From Topomyia yanbarensis (taxonomy: Eukaryota > Arthropoda > Insecta > Diptera > Culicidae): a stretch of DNA of 64,000 bases. The notes under the pieces were generated by a model. The model was not told the DNA's origin, ran no database searches, and worked only from the letters and a program-made list of their open reading frames with translations. The stretch lies in assembly GCF_030247195.1 (NCBI RefSeq), contig NC_080671.1, forward strand, positions 88,162,370 to 88,226,369, in the 5' to 3' direction. Shown one piece after another: positions 1 through 11,053 of this stretch. The position numbers were made by a program, and so were the translations under genes. How positions within the stretch are numbered: the first letter of the stretch is position 1; the number at the start of each line of letters is the position of its first letter.

Positions 1-181
1 TCAATCTGGGGAGTTTATCAATGACAATAACTTGAGATATTACGACGTCAGTGTTTATGAAGTCCATTTCAACTTACAATCCGAAAACGAAAGCTTCCGT
101 TATTAAAATTTGATTGAAATTAAGGCTTCGGATCTTATGATATACACCTGGTCTCATCCTGCTCTGCCCGTTTTGTTACTC

Positions 182-266
182 TATACTGCCGTTCTACGCA
201 TAATTGTCCCATGTATATAGGGAAACCCATAGAACATGGGACAAATATGCTTATAACGGCAGTATA
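182..266. repeat. Short inverted-repeat hairpin (MITE-like)
   Basis: Two arms of 33 nt (182-214 and 234-266) are reverse complements with about four mismatches, around a 19-nt centre. The outer ends read TATACTGCCGTT and AACGGCAGTATA. The structure would fold as one compact hairpin in RNA or DNA. It is probably a tiny non-autonomous DNA element; no transposase and no convincing target duplication are visible. The rest of 1-390 is AT-rich DNA with nothing recognisable. Confidence 0.7.
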
Positions 267-390
267 TTCCAGATGTAATGACCTGGCACAATATGATATG
301 GTACCGATATTGTTGTCGCAATAGGTGTGATACATCATGACATTAAAACATTTTAGAAAACTTTAGGATTCCAAAATTTTTTTAATGTTA

Positions 391-2647
391 CAGGTCGGAC
401 TCGATTATCCGGGGATTCGATTATCCGTGATTCGATTATCCGGGTGTTTCGAAAGAAATTCAAAATTTTAACTAGAATGTCTGATTACAGTACAAATTCG
501 ATCATTGCAGTCAATAGGACCTTTTTTGGGGAATGGGGGGGGGGTCTAGGGTTAACCTCCTTTCAAGTTTTGGCCTACCTCAAAAATAGCTTAATGAGTT
601 ATTCCGCGTAAAGTGACCAAAAAACCAAAACTTGAAATCGACCTTCTCGGATTGGAACCAGTTTACAAGTTCATCTAGAGCCAATATATAATAAGTTAAA
701 TTTATTGTGTCATTTGAACCACCCTCCGGACCATAGGCACACTCTTAATCTTAACAAATTGTTTAAAAAATGGTTTTCTTCGGATTATATCTTCGGCATT
801 GTTTACATTAGAGCGCGAGGTTATTGTTGAAGGATTTGTTCAAGGAATCTAGACAATACTAGTATTTAATGGCAGTGTTGCCAAATATGTTACTTTTTAG
901 TACATTTTTCTCGTTTTACACATATCGGTTACTGCAGGCCTTACTGACACATAATATGTCATTACACCTACTTTGATCGGTCGGTTTCTGACACTAGCTT
1001 GGAATTATGAGCACATGATTCTCAGGATCCTGTTTGAATACTTTCAAGGACTCTGATCGAAGTATTCTTTGCATTACAATGTGATCTATTTCAGAAAATC
1101 GATTGAATCCTTATCCGTATTTCTACGATTTTTTCTCTGAATTCTAATGCAGAATTTCAGAGAAAAGTTTCTCAGGGGTCTGGTGGAATGCTTTTCAAGA
1201 TAGAAGATTATGATTTATTCAAGATGCTGATAGAATCTTGTTCCTATTTTCAATGAAATCCGGTGTAAAATGCTAATGAATATGTTGCTCTGAGTTCCAG
1301 TGAACTTTGTAACAATCTTGTTCTTCTTCTATTATCCCCTTTAACAACTGATCCTTGCTCAGAATTCCAATGGCATCTTTAACCCCTTCATGTCCATGTT
1401 GTTTATAAACAACCTTGTTTCTAAACGACTATAATTTTTGGTTTACACAACATTTGTTTACAACGACAAGTAAGGCTTATGGGACTAATATCTTTCATTA
1501 AACTTTCAAATTTTGAGCACTAACAGTTATAAATATTATCAGTATAACAGAAGTTACTACAGTTAATCTGATTGGGTTCCGCTCAAGCTTTGCTGCCAGG
1601 GATAGTTTCTGTTAATGGTGAAAACTTTGGAATATTTTCGTAGCCTGGCTTTCTAATTCAGACTGCTTTCGACTACCTTCTTCTTGTAATTGGACTAGAC
1701 CAGAAGGTAAATATTGACCAGCTTCTATCACTGCGAAAGAAGCACCTATCTTTATTAGACCAAGTTTTCGGTGTTTCATGACGCCAACAGTTCTAAGAAA
1801 AAATAGTTTTGGAACCGTATACACGGTATAAAAAAGTTGGTCAAGAAAGGGTTATTAAGAATCTAATAAAAGACCCGGCTGTCACTTGAGGCGATTTCAA
1901 TTATTGGGTACTTCAAGTAAAGTTGTATGTTAGCCTATGTAAAGAGGGCGCTAGCAGTACTCTCGCTGAGGCGGCCAGGAAGTCATCTTCTATATAACCT
2001 TTGGTAGTCCTTAGCTGGTGACAAACAAGATTGGGAGAGTTTACGAAGACTACATGCATAGACTACATGCGTACAATCCGGTACGGTGAACTAAATGATG
2101 CTGCAAGGACAACGACAAGAATCTCTTTGTGGAGGCACAACGCGCATTTTTCTAACTAGAATGAGGGATGAAAGAAACGTTAGCTGTGATATGTGACACC
2201 ACCACTTAAATTAAACTGGGGTCAAGAAACAGACGACCGCCAGCTTACTTACTTCATATCGAATCATTTTTCCCGGAAAATCGAAGCCCCGGGTAATCGA
2301 GTTTGACCTGTATTGAAAGACACACACATTTAATTAAAAAGCTTGCCTTAGAGTTTTTGCACAAATAGTTATAAACAACTGGTATGTGTCGTTAATTCGG
2401 TACCAATATAAATAATAAATGAAATCCAACTGAAAATAAAAATCACACATTACAATTCTGCAAAATCGGCTAGGGTCAAAATAGGTCCACTTACATTTAC
2501 CGTAACAGGAAAATTTATCCTGACCATTTTATTTCCAATTTCATCTTCAATGAAGCTAAAATTCAGAAAATAACACAAAAAAAAAGTTTGATTCGATTAT
2601 CCGGGGTGAGATTTTTTTAAAATCCCCGGATAATCGAGTCCGACCTG
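391..2647. mobile_element. Pogo-type TIR element, non-autonomous
   Basis: The left end (391 onward) reads CAGGTCGGACTCGATTATCC and the right end (to 2647) is its reverse complement; both are flanked by TA (389-390 and 2648-2649). The motif CGATTATCCG is repeated inside both ends: three times at the left (401-450), and as a small palindrome at the right (2590-2647). A second right-end-like copy ending in TTTGACCTGTA lies at 2286-2312, which suggests either a nested element or repeated subterminal binding sites. TIRs with CTCGATTATCCG and TA target sites are typical of pogo/Tigger-group transposons. No transposase reading frame was recognised in the 2.26 kb interior, so the element would depend on a related transposase. 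Confidence 0.7.
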
Positions 2648-2649
2648 TA

Positions 2650-3959
2650 TTCAAACTTATCTTGGGGAAAGTCGGCCGTGAATCGCTACTGTTGATCGCG
2701 CCTTTGAAAATGCAGGTCATTGTAGCAGATAGCTCACAAAGTCATTAAAATAAACAACCAGTGCAAGACATTTTCAGGATTGTAAACGACATCCGGCAGA
2801 TCTCGCACTATCAAGAACGTACTGCTACAAGCCTCAGGGATATTGTTTTCACACAAGTTCCATGACCAAAAATTCCGACAATCGGAGCAATCAGACCTAG
2901 TATGCTAGATGCCAACAATTACACATCATAAAAAATCTGAAATCCTGTTGAGAACAAAAAACATACCAAAGAAAAGCAAAGCACCTACGATTATCAACGC
3001 GTTTTCTGTTTGACACTTCGAGGGACCTTCTAGTATTGCATGCGTTAGTACCTCCAGAACCCCGGGAAACTCGTGAATCCGCCGTCTCAATTAGTCTCTG
3101 GTAATTGGCTTCACATACCATTTGTCAAATATGAGCCTTTTTCGAAAACTCTAATTCATTCACAAGAGTTTTCAAGTTTGTATGTGAAAATATATTAAAA
3201 ATAGGCAATTGAAACAAATTCAGTACAAAATGCCACTATCATCTTGTACATCCCGAAATTTGCAGATATATAGCTTAAGGTGTAAGGATCAATATTGCCG
3301 AAGACGGCAAATTGATCCAATTTTTCAGCAAAAAGATATTCTCATATAAAATTATGTGTTGCCTCTCTTTCTCGCACATGCTTAGAATAGGAAATTAAAA
3401 AAAATGGCTGGTCTTCAAAGTTAAATAACTTTTTAGGGAAACCTCCAATCAATATGCGATCTTAAACAAAGCTATTCGTTATAAAATAAACTAAGCGACC
3501 GTAGGTAGGTACGCAGAGTTACTGTGAAATTTTATATTGGAATTTAAGTTTTTATTTCCGAGTTTCCATATATATTACTATAGAAACTTGAAACCTCTTG
3601 TGGGTGAACTAGATCTACCTTAGCTTAGCTTTGTTGACCGCCCGTGAGTTTCCTGTGATTGATCAAAGCCTGTTGAAATTGCGTATTGAACCAATTGTAT
3701 GATACTTGGGAGTAGTTCATCATACTCAACGTGCAACCTAAAGAGACTAAGATTATAGTATGATCAATAACGTAGATGACCACGCCCATGCAGGTCAATT
3801 TTGGGATGGGAAGGAATGTTAGGTCAACACTTGTGACTATTATGGCCGAGGAATTCTCTGCATCATCCACAAGTGTCACAGGATAGGATTGGTGTTAGTA
3901 GGTAGGGAGATGAATCAGGATATATCTTGGTAGATATTGCGATTTAGCTAAGTACTCAC
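2650..3959. other. Anonymous AT-rich DNA
   Basis: No reading frame or RNA gene here can be supported. A 22-nt phrase near 3596-3620 (around CTCTTGTGGGTGAACTAGA) recurs at 7651-7674, so at least one small interspersed repeat fragment is present. Nothing else was recognised. Confidence 0.4.
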
Positions 3960-4137
3960 GCACTTTGTGTTTATGTTTATTAACTTCACCAACAGGCCCC
4001 TTGGCCCCAATGGTGGTTGCTTAAACTAATCACATTTTAAAATTGACACCATTTTCGCTTTTACCGCATTCCACGTCCGGTTGAAGTCAAAGGTCGTAGC
4101 CACACTGTTAAAAATTCGCTGGAGTCCGGTAACAGCG

Positions 4138-5110
4138 CTAGTTGGTTCTCCTGAACGGAACTCGCAGAAGAGAGTTATTACGTAGAGCTCGAAAGCGGGC
4201 TTGAAGATCCAGACGTCCGAGGATTGTAGGGCAATCCACTCTGGCAGAGAGTAAGTCCGAGACGAACAGGGCTCGAGAGCAGTCCCTCCGAATGCTGAGT
4301 GTATCGAGGTGTATTAGCTGGCAACGGTTTTCATAGCTCGGCAGTTGAAATCTGTTTCGCCATGGGAGATGCCGAAGGGCAAAGCGTATGAACCTGCGTT
4401 GGACAGTCTCGATTCTGTCAATCCCGTTCTGGTAGTACGGATTCCAAACAGCAGAACAATATTCTAACGTTGAGCGGACCAACGTGCAGTAAAGCAATTT
4501 AAGACAATATACGTCCCTGAAGTTTTTCGCTATTCGGATGATGAACCCAAGCTGTCGTGATGCCCTATCCACGATGTATGAAGTATGTGGTTTGAATGTT
4601 AGTGCCGAATCCATGATGACTCCGAGATCTTAGATGTGAGAGTGTCTTGGAATGCTCGAGCCGAAGAAATGGTAGTTAAACTGAGTCGAATGGCGTTTCC
4701 GCGTGAACCTAACGATTGAGCATTTGCTCGGGTTTAAAACCATACTGTTTAGATCACACCACGTACTAAAGCTGTCTAGTTCCCTCTGAAGAAGCTCGGC
4801 ATCGGTTTTATCCCGTATTTGTTGAAAAATTTTCATGTCGTCGGCGAAAGAAAGGTGGGGCCCTTGTAATGTGATATTGACGTCATTAGAGTATAGGAAG
4901 AATATTAATGGACCGAGATGGCTTCCTTGTGGTATGCCGGATGTAGCGAAGAATGGTGCAGATAGACAGTCCTCAATGGTGATTTGGAGTTGCCTTCCAT
5001 CGAGGTAGGAACGAAATCAGCGCAGAAATTGTCCATGAATGCCAAGTTTGTCCAGCTTCGCTATTGCGTCTTTTCATTTTAGATCAAAGTTTTCAGGTGT
5101 GCGGCCTCCA
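4138..5110 (-). pseudogene. Non-LTR reverse transcriptase, 3' fragment
   Basis: Read on the minus strand from about 5110 down, the translation gives a palm-domain segment with motif B GIPQGSHLGPLIF (about 4905-4945), the catalytic motif C as FADD (about 4840-4850), then a thumb-like region. It ends in the LINE signature of paired aromatic and arginine residues (SRQLGFIIRIAKNF, then YCTLVRSTLEYCSAVWNPYY and VQRRFIRFALRHLPW, about 4370-4580). The style is that of the Jockey/CR1-group of LINEs. In-frame stops (for example near 5075 and 5020) and a frame break near 4620 show that it is dead. The 5' part of the element, including the endonuclease, is missing. Beyond the stop at 4138, the minus strand continues into a 3' UTR with an AATAAA-containing tail near 3980-3995. 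This is an old 5'-truncated insertion. Confidence 0.85.
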
Positions 5111-5469
5111 GTAGACATATGAATCCATTCAAATAGGCTTTTTTAAAACTATTCTTCCGTGGGGCGTTATGAAAGGATAAAGCCGCGTGTAATATGATAG
5201 AGGTCTATTCATCTATAGACAATATGATCTAAGAAATATGTACGAAGTCGCTCGCGATCAATTTCCGAGAATTCGAAACGAACAATTTGAACTCCGAACA
5301 GCCGGCCATCGGGAGTAATGCTTCTTATTAACACTTCAATAATCATTTTCAGTCTACTTTCTACTTCTGCCGCAGTCAGACGTACAATCGAGCCAAGTGA
5401 ACAACAGGCCTCTCGATCTAGTGTGCATTGTCTCGAGAACAAAGGAAATATCGGATTATTCTTGTCATC

Positions 5470-6498
5470 ATGAGTAAAGTTGACGAAAAAGCGCTACTTC
5501 GACCCCTCCTGAGCCAATTTAGTTTAGTGAAGTGGAAGAGTTTTGAAGAGTGAGAGTGAGAAGGAAGAGTGAGTTTTAGTGAAGTGGAATACCTTCTGAA
5601 GGTAAAAATGCAACTTAGACTTACGGAAGTGTAGTACCTTCAGTATCATCATCTTCGCAGTGCAGTGTTAATATCATTCAACACGTTAGCACAAGCCGAG
5701 CGTTTAGTTTTAAAGAACAACTTAAAACACGTGGTTGCAAGTGACGACGTTGGAATTCAGATTCCCGTATATATTGAGTATGATTATATTGATGTAAGGT
5801 TATATGACCTATCACCTCGTACCCCTCCTGAGCCAATTGCAAAATGCATGTCGCAATACGGAGAAGTAGAATCCGTTACACCTGATACTTGGAGAAACTT
5901 CTTCCCGGGTACTCCTAACGGCGTTTTTGTAGTGAGGATGCGGGTTGAAAGGCCTATACCCTCCTACTTGGCAATAAAACTCAATACTCACGGAACTACA
6001 ATTATGCAAACTACGCTATGCACCCATGAGGGGCAAACGCCTACGTGCAAGTATTGTAATCAGACAGCTCATCATGGACAACCTTGCGCGGAAGATGCAG
6101 AGGAAAATGCATCTCAACCGATTGCCAACTCATCTACGGCAAACCAACCTAAAACAGAGTTTTCAATACCAATGCCTGAACCACAAACGGTGGCCAATTT
6201 TGTGGCAGCTGTTCAGACCATAATGACAACCGCAAAAGAATCATCAAGCACCCCAAAAGCAACTGTAAGCAACATCGGCAACGAATGCAGTAACAATGAC
6301 GACGGATTTACAATGGTCAACAATAAGTGCAAGAAGCAAGGGAGAACATCTGATCCCGGACACCAAGCCAGCTTCGACCGGGACGTGAAAAACAAGAGAG
6401 AATTGAATGACCCCCCTGACGCTGTTTGCCAGCAGACCTCGCGAAAAAAGGTCTCCGCTCGCAATAAAAAGTTGCGCGCACGAGATCCAATTAATTAA
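5470..6498 (+). pseudogene. LINE ORF1 protein: RRM-like domain plus CCHC zinc knuckle
   Basis: The original start is probably ATG 5470, because the next codons (MSKVDEKALLRP) match the start of the minus-strand copy at 22755. Homology breaks after codon 12 and resumes near 5584. An in-frame TAG at 5632-5634 interrupts the resumed frame, leaving an open stretch from 5635 to 6498. The open part has an RRM-like segment (PVYIEYDYIDVRLYDLSPRT at about 5767-5826, followed by the G-E-V-E-S-V strand). It then has one CCHC knuckle, CKYCNQTAHHGQPC (about 6049-6090), and a long hydrophilic Ser/Thr/Asn/Lys-rich C-terminus. ORF1 proteins of this kind coat LINE RNA in the RNP. The break makes this copy a pseudogene unless translation starts downstream. 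Confidence 0.8.
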
Positions 6499-6556
6499 TT
6501 CTTGTTGTTGTTTTCTTATTTTTATTTTTACATGTATTGTAAACATATAAAAGATC

Positions 6557-6611
6557 CACGGCTCCGTTAAGCTACCGCTATGAGCCGTGTCAAATAAACG
6601 AATTAAATAAA
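6557..6611 (+). promoter_or_regulatory. 3' terminal stem-loop and tail of half-LINE A
   Basis: CACGGCTC (6557-6564) pairs with GAGCCGTG (6582-6589) around a 17-nt loop containing AAGCTACCGC. TCAAATAAACGAA follows directly at 6590 and runs into the poly(A). Three other insertions in this window end in the same structure. It is the likely recognition site for the reverse transcriptase that primed the copy. Confidence 0.7.
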
Positions 6612-6631
6612 AAAAAAAATAATCATTTTCA

Positions 6632-7838
6632 AAGTTTGCAGTACAAAGAAAGCGTACAAATGTATAAAAGATATCCCAAATGAATGTGAAAAAATTCACT
6701 GCGAAATGTTAATGACAAGCTGGCATCTCCACTCTGCCTATCAGACACGTTCCCATAATTGGGTTAAATACCAATTGCAAACGACGGGTTTATTATGCGT
6801 AACAAATATAATAAACACTATGACAGGGGATCCCTCGGTGATCCAGAAGAAGAATGGATGGGAGAACAGCAATACTAGCAAATACCGACTACCATATGAG
6901 CGGTGCAAATTCGAACGAGTGACGTAGAGTACTGCACTGGATGATTTTGAAGAAAGGACCAGGAGGGCGATTTTACGAAGTTTTAGCTTTCGATGGCCCT
7001 ACATTTTCTGACAAAGTGAAGTTCTGGAATATTGAGATTTTTATCACTGTTTAGGAAAGCAAAAGTATCATAAAGCTAGTGTCAGGTCTTCATGAGACCT
7101 CAAGAAGTCACTTTCGGAGGTATTCGTAAATGTAGATTTGTTGGTACGGTTCCAGATTTAATAAAAAAATACCTAATTTAACACATCTACAGATCGCTTG
7201 CAAAACAAAAAACTTTTTGTGCAATTCGACAGCTCCATCTTAGGCCAATTCAATAAATACATGAAAGTTTACATTTTTTTAAAAAAGCTTTGGAAGGTAA
7301 ACCGTGGCGTGGAAGAGCCGGTATATTAATATATGCTTAGTGTAGAATTAGATTTCGTCCTTTACGGCTATTATACAACCGCCAGAAGAAACTTAAAACG
7401 TTGGTACACAATCGAGAACAGCGAATCATAAAATGTCAGTGATTCACTAAATACAGAATGGATAAAGGTTATGATGTAAAACCTTAAGGTCCGTCCAGGT
7501 TAAATCTTCGGTACGGAGCAATACCTCGACCTAGGAACTCCTAGCATGTTGTTAGTCGCCTCTTACGACATGGGAGCAGTTCCCAGAAGTTCTATTCTTG
7601 GCTGAAATAGTGCAAAAAGATTTCAGCCCGCCGGACACCACACGGCTTCTCTTGTGGGTGAACTAGATCTATCGGAAAATGTTCATATTTGGCATATGAA
7701 TATCATTACCAATTACCATTCGTATTGGCAGTGTTCCAAAAAAAAAAGTCAAAATTGTTGCCGATCGAATGAGTACGGTTTCTATTTTAATACCTAATCA
7801 TATATTGGAAAAAAGCAGCAGGTAAGGTTGATATGATA
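6632..7838. other. Anonymous AT-rich DNA with a diverged interspersed repeat
   Basis: No coding region can be supported. The stretch 7480-7674 is more GC-rich and ends in the phrase also found at 3596-3620. It contains GTTGTTAGTCGCCTCTTACG, a motif I associate loosely with insect interspersed repeats, without being able to name the family. Confidence 0.4.
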
Positions 7839-9082
7839 GGGTAATTTGGGGAGAGATGCCGCACATTTTTTAAATTCTATCCTGCATCAGAATAAACCAA
7901 TCAATATTTGATGAAATTATTTTTATCTATTGCGACAAGTTTCTTAAATACTGTGAAATGATTTTTTTCATGAAAAAAAAATCATCAAATTTTCATGAAA
8001 ATTTAAAAAAAGGTCATTGCGGGAGACATGCCGTACCGTAGTCTCAAACTGAAAAATGGTGAACAAACGTATTTTTTAGCAATCTTTGATCTTCAGCCGA
8101 GTTTCATGAAGATTGATTACACCTTTAAATCTGCCAGCGCCTTCATTTTTCTTAAGGGGGTAATACAATTTCTAGAAACATTTTTTTATTCAACATTACA
8201 AAAATATTTTTCTTTTGCAACCTTGTATAACGGTTAAGTTGGAGTAACTTTATTAAGGGTACTGTTTATATATTATTGGGATATTTGGTAGGGGTTCCTT
8301 GAAAGCTGGTTTTGGTTGTTTCTTCCAACAATGAATTTATATAACTTAGGTTTGTTCTTGAAAGGTTCATTTTGAAAAAGCATCAATTCGTTGAAATTTT
8401 CATCCTCATCCCAAGATTGACATCACTAGAAATCAATGCGTTCATTAAAATTAGTGCCGGAAACTTGAGAGCATAAACCGAAGTAACTAATACTTAGATA
8501 CATATCGCCTGTTTCAATATATAGATATTCCTATATACCACTGTGTCAGGTCCGTTAGTTTGTGGATATACTTTATTAATAACCTATACCTGACGGAAAT
8601 GATCATTTAATGACATTCCGAGGTGAAAAAATACCTTTTAGCTACGTATCCTCCGCCATCGAGTGCGGCATCTCACCCGCAATTTTTATGCGGCATATCT
8701 CCCAATTGTATGGGAGAGATGCCGTACGACAATATTTTCCTCTGAAATTATGGATGACCATGCTCACGTTCGGAATGCCTTCTAAAAGCTCCCAGATATT
8801 CAATCGATACATGATTTACCAAAGAAAATCGAACTATTTAAAAAAAACGAAATTTTAATGTGGTACTGAAAAACTTTCGGCACTCCGTGATGCAATTGGG
8901 CGCACACAAACGTTAATAAAATTGTCGTGAGTTAATAATAAGGATTATTTTACATCTCCAGTGTTGAAATTCTTCGAAAGACAATCTCACAATATCATAT
9001 TACCGTAGAAAAGTGACACTATATACGAGATATAGAAAGTGCGGCATCTCACCCGACGCGGCATCTCTCCCGAAATTACCAT
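7839..9082. mobile_element. TIR DNA element with reiterated GGGAGAGATGCCG motif
   Basis: The left end GGGTAATTTGGGGAGAGATG (7839 on) and the right end (CGGCATCTCTCCCGAAATTACC to about 9081) are inverted repeats and lie next to TA dinucleotides (7837-7838 and 9083-9084). The motif GGGAGAGATGCCG or a one-to-two-base variant occurs seven times: forward near 7848, 8021 and 8712; reverse near 8665, 8690, 9042 and 9058. The pair at 8690-8726 forms an internal palindrome. Reiterated subterminal motifs look like transposase-binding sites. The 1.24-kb body has no recognisable transposase, so it is a non-autonomous element, probably of the TA-targeting Tc1/pogo group. Confidence 0.65.
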
Positions 9083-10624
9083 ACTTGTGCAGAAGTTGAC
9101 GACACATATCCAGCCCAAAGTTCTAAGCTCTGTTCGGAATATAACACCACAAAACTCTTAATGTATCTCGAAACTAGTATAACTACGCAACATTTAAGTC
9201 TAATAAGGTTTTATTCTAAACCAAACCGAATCTGATATACTTCCGATTGGAAGCAGTCCTTCTAAATTAGCACGGCTCTGAGAGAAGGTAGGGTTTTGAA
9301 ACAAATTATCCCAAAATGTTTCATAACATTTCTGCACTTTACTGGAAACAGAAATTGATTTCGAAACCCCTTTTTATATTTATAAACTATGATAAATTTC
9401 TGCGAAGGAGGAAAATTTGAGAAAAAAACAGAAAAAAACTCCATTAAAAAGAAAATGAATTAAAACACCCGTGGCGCGTACGGGGTACAAAACCTATAGC
9501 TTAATTAGTTATGGAACTTGCAAAGTTTCGATTTCATTGGTTTTCATCAACTTTGGATTAAGATCTTTCTCTTGTGGGACATCATGCTTGATAGGTGTTC
9601 GCCCATAATGTCACAGCACTGACCATCATTTAACATTCCTCGCATGTCGTCCCCCTCTTCAACCTTCCTTCGTGTTCGTGACGACTATCACGACTCACAA
9701 CTATCCTGCTATTTCTCTATCCATTTCTAAGTTGTATCATAAGATCTTCAACTAGCCTGAAATATTTGTTAATACTCAAGCTAATTTGATGTTTGCAATG
9801 TAATTGTGTAGGTTTAGGACGATAAAACTATTTTTGCCTACTGTTTCCCTATAAACAAACTATAAACTCGCGGAAACAAACATTCTGACATTCCACTTGG
9901 AAAAGAAAATATTTGTAGTGTTGAGAATATTTGAAAATATTTGTATTATGAGAAAACTATAACTAATTTATATTCAAACCCTGCTTTCCCCTGAAGAGGA
10001 AGGGTTATTCCTTCGAAACGTTGCACTATGGAGAGTCCTGTGACCAAAAATTGTTCTATGCACACTATAAGAAATCGGGAATCTGTTAGCTTCTCTTATA
10101 CCTCAAAATGACGAAACGATTATGATAGGTTGTCCGTGTGGCAGTCGAACTACTGTTGACAATAGATAATCAAGGGTGGTGTCTAAATGTGCATCAGATC
10201 GATGGGACGCAGACCGCTAATTTCCTTCTTGGGCGGGCGCTCCGTTACGCAGCATGTCAGTGGTCTGTATTTCAATGAGCAGTGAACGGACGTCTTACTT
10301 TTAGCAGCAGTTGACGAGAAACGAATTTCTGATTTTCTTCACATTTATTTCGATTTTCAGTCAGAGTAATACAAAAATACAAAATTACTTGTTTATAATA
10401 GTTTGCTTTCCAATGTCAAAATCGATTAGGCACATGAAAAAAAAAAAATCACTGAATTCTGGAACAATCGCGCTTTTACGTTACGGTAACAGGACCGTCA
10501 ACAAAAATCAGGGGTTTTATGATTATGTTCAATTTCCCTTCAGTAACGCTTGTCTAACGCTTTTATTTATTCATAAAACCAAAGGTTGACTCCTGATTTT
10601 ATTCTTAGATTTAGTAAGACTATT
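9083..10624. other. Anonymous AT-rich DNA
   Basis: No gene is supported. The only recognised piece is the hammerhead-like core at 9991-10030. The 10311-10589 plus-strand reading frame has no recognisable domain and is A/T-biased, so I do not call it. Confidence 0.4.
9991..10030 (+). ncRNA. Hammerhead-ribozyme-like motif, Penelope-type remnant
   Basis: CTGAAGA (9991-9997) fits the hammerhead CUGANGA core. It is followed by a helix GAAGG/CCTTC closing a short loop, then GAAACG (10015-10020), which fits the second core strand. One base between the first core strand and the helix is unpaired, which departs from the ideal fold. Related copies are at 36726-36755 (plus) and 54215-54245 (minus). Penelope-like elements carry minimal hammerhead motifs in their terminal repeats, so this is most likely a Penelope fragment. 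No Penelope RT was seen nearby. Confidence 0.4.
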
Positions 10625-11053
10625 CTGAGCTCGCCTATACGACGTTAACTGATTCATGATTTACTGCATCTTTTGAACATGACACAAAGCATGTTTCATT
10701 ATGATCTAGTTCATAGCTTCTAACATATTGATAACGGCTCTATATACGTGCTCGTAAAATATTATTCACGAAATTATTATTCGTGAACTTGTTAATGACT
10801 CCAAGTATAATAGTCACAACTCACCATTCGTAGTGGTGAAATAGCTCACAAAATCATGAAATATTGTTCATGTATTGTATTCGTGAATCTTGTCATGATT
10901 CCTAGTATAATAACAATAACTGATCATTTGTGCTCGTGAAATATTTCACCATAACGTAAAATAGTGATCATGTAAACTTAAGCTTGTTTATTAGTATATT
11001 CATTATATTTTATTATTAGACATGACTGATCATTCTTACTCGTGAAATAGTTA

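Larger units (their letters stand above)
5352..6617 (+). mobile_element. Half-LINE A: ORF1-only non-LTR element with TSD
   Basis: The insertion is bounded by a perfect 14-bp target-site duplication, AATAATCATTTTCA, at 5338-5351 and 6618-6631. The 1,266-bp insert holds a 5' UTR (5352-5469), a decayed ORF1 (5470-6498), a 119-nt 3' UTR with a terminal stem-loop, and a poly(A) tail. No reverse-transcriptase sequence exists between the ORF1 stop and the tail. A homologous minus-strand copy at 21658-22985 has the same order and also lacks RT, so the ORF1-only layout is not a chance truncation. Half-LINEs (HAL1-like) are known in mammals. This would be a mosquito counterpart that depends on a partner RT. 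Confidence 0.85.

Noticed and set aside
532..556. Telomere-like CTAGGGTTAACC near a G run
   Set aside because: Single occurrence, no tandem repetition, and it lies inside a TIR element.
6244..6699. 151-codon minus-strand open frame
   Set aside because: It is the antisense shadow of half-LINE A ORF1 and its 3' UTR.
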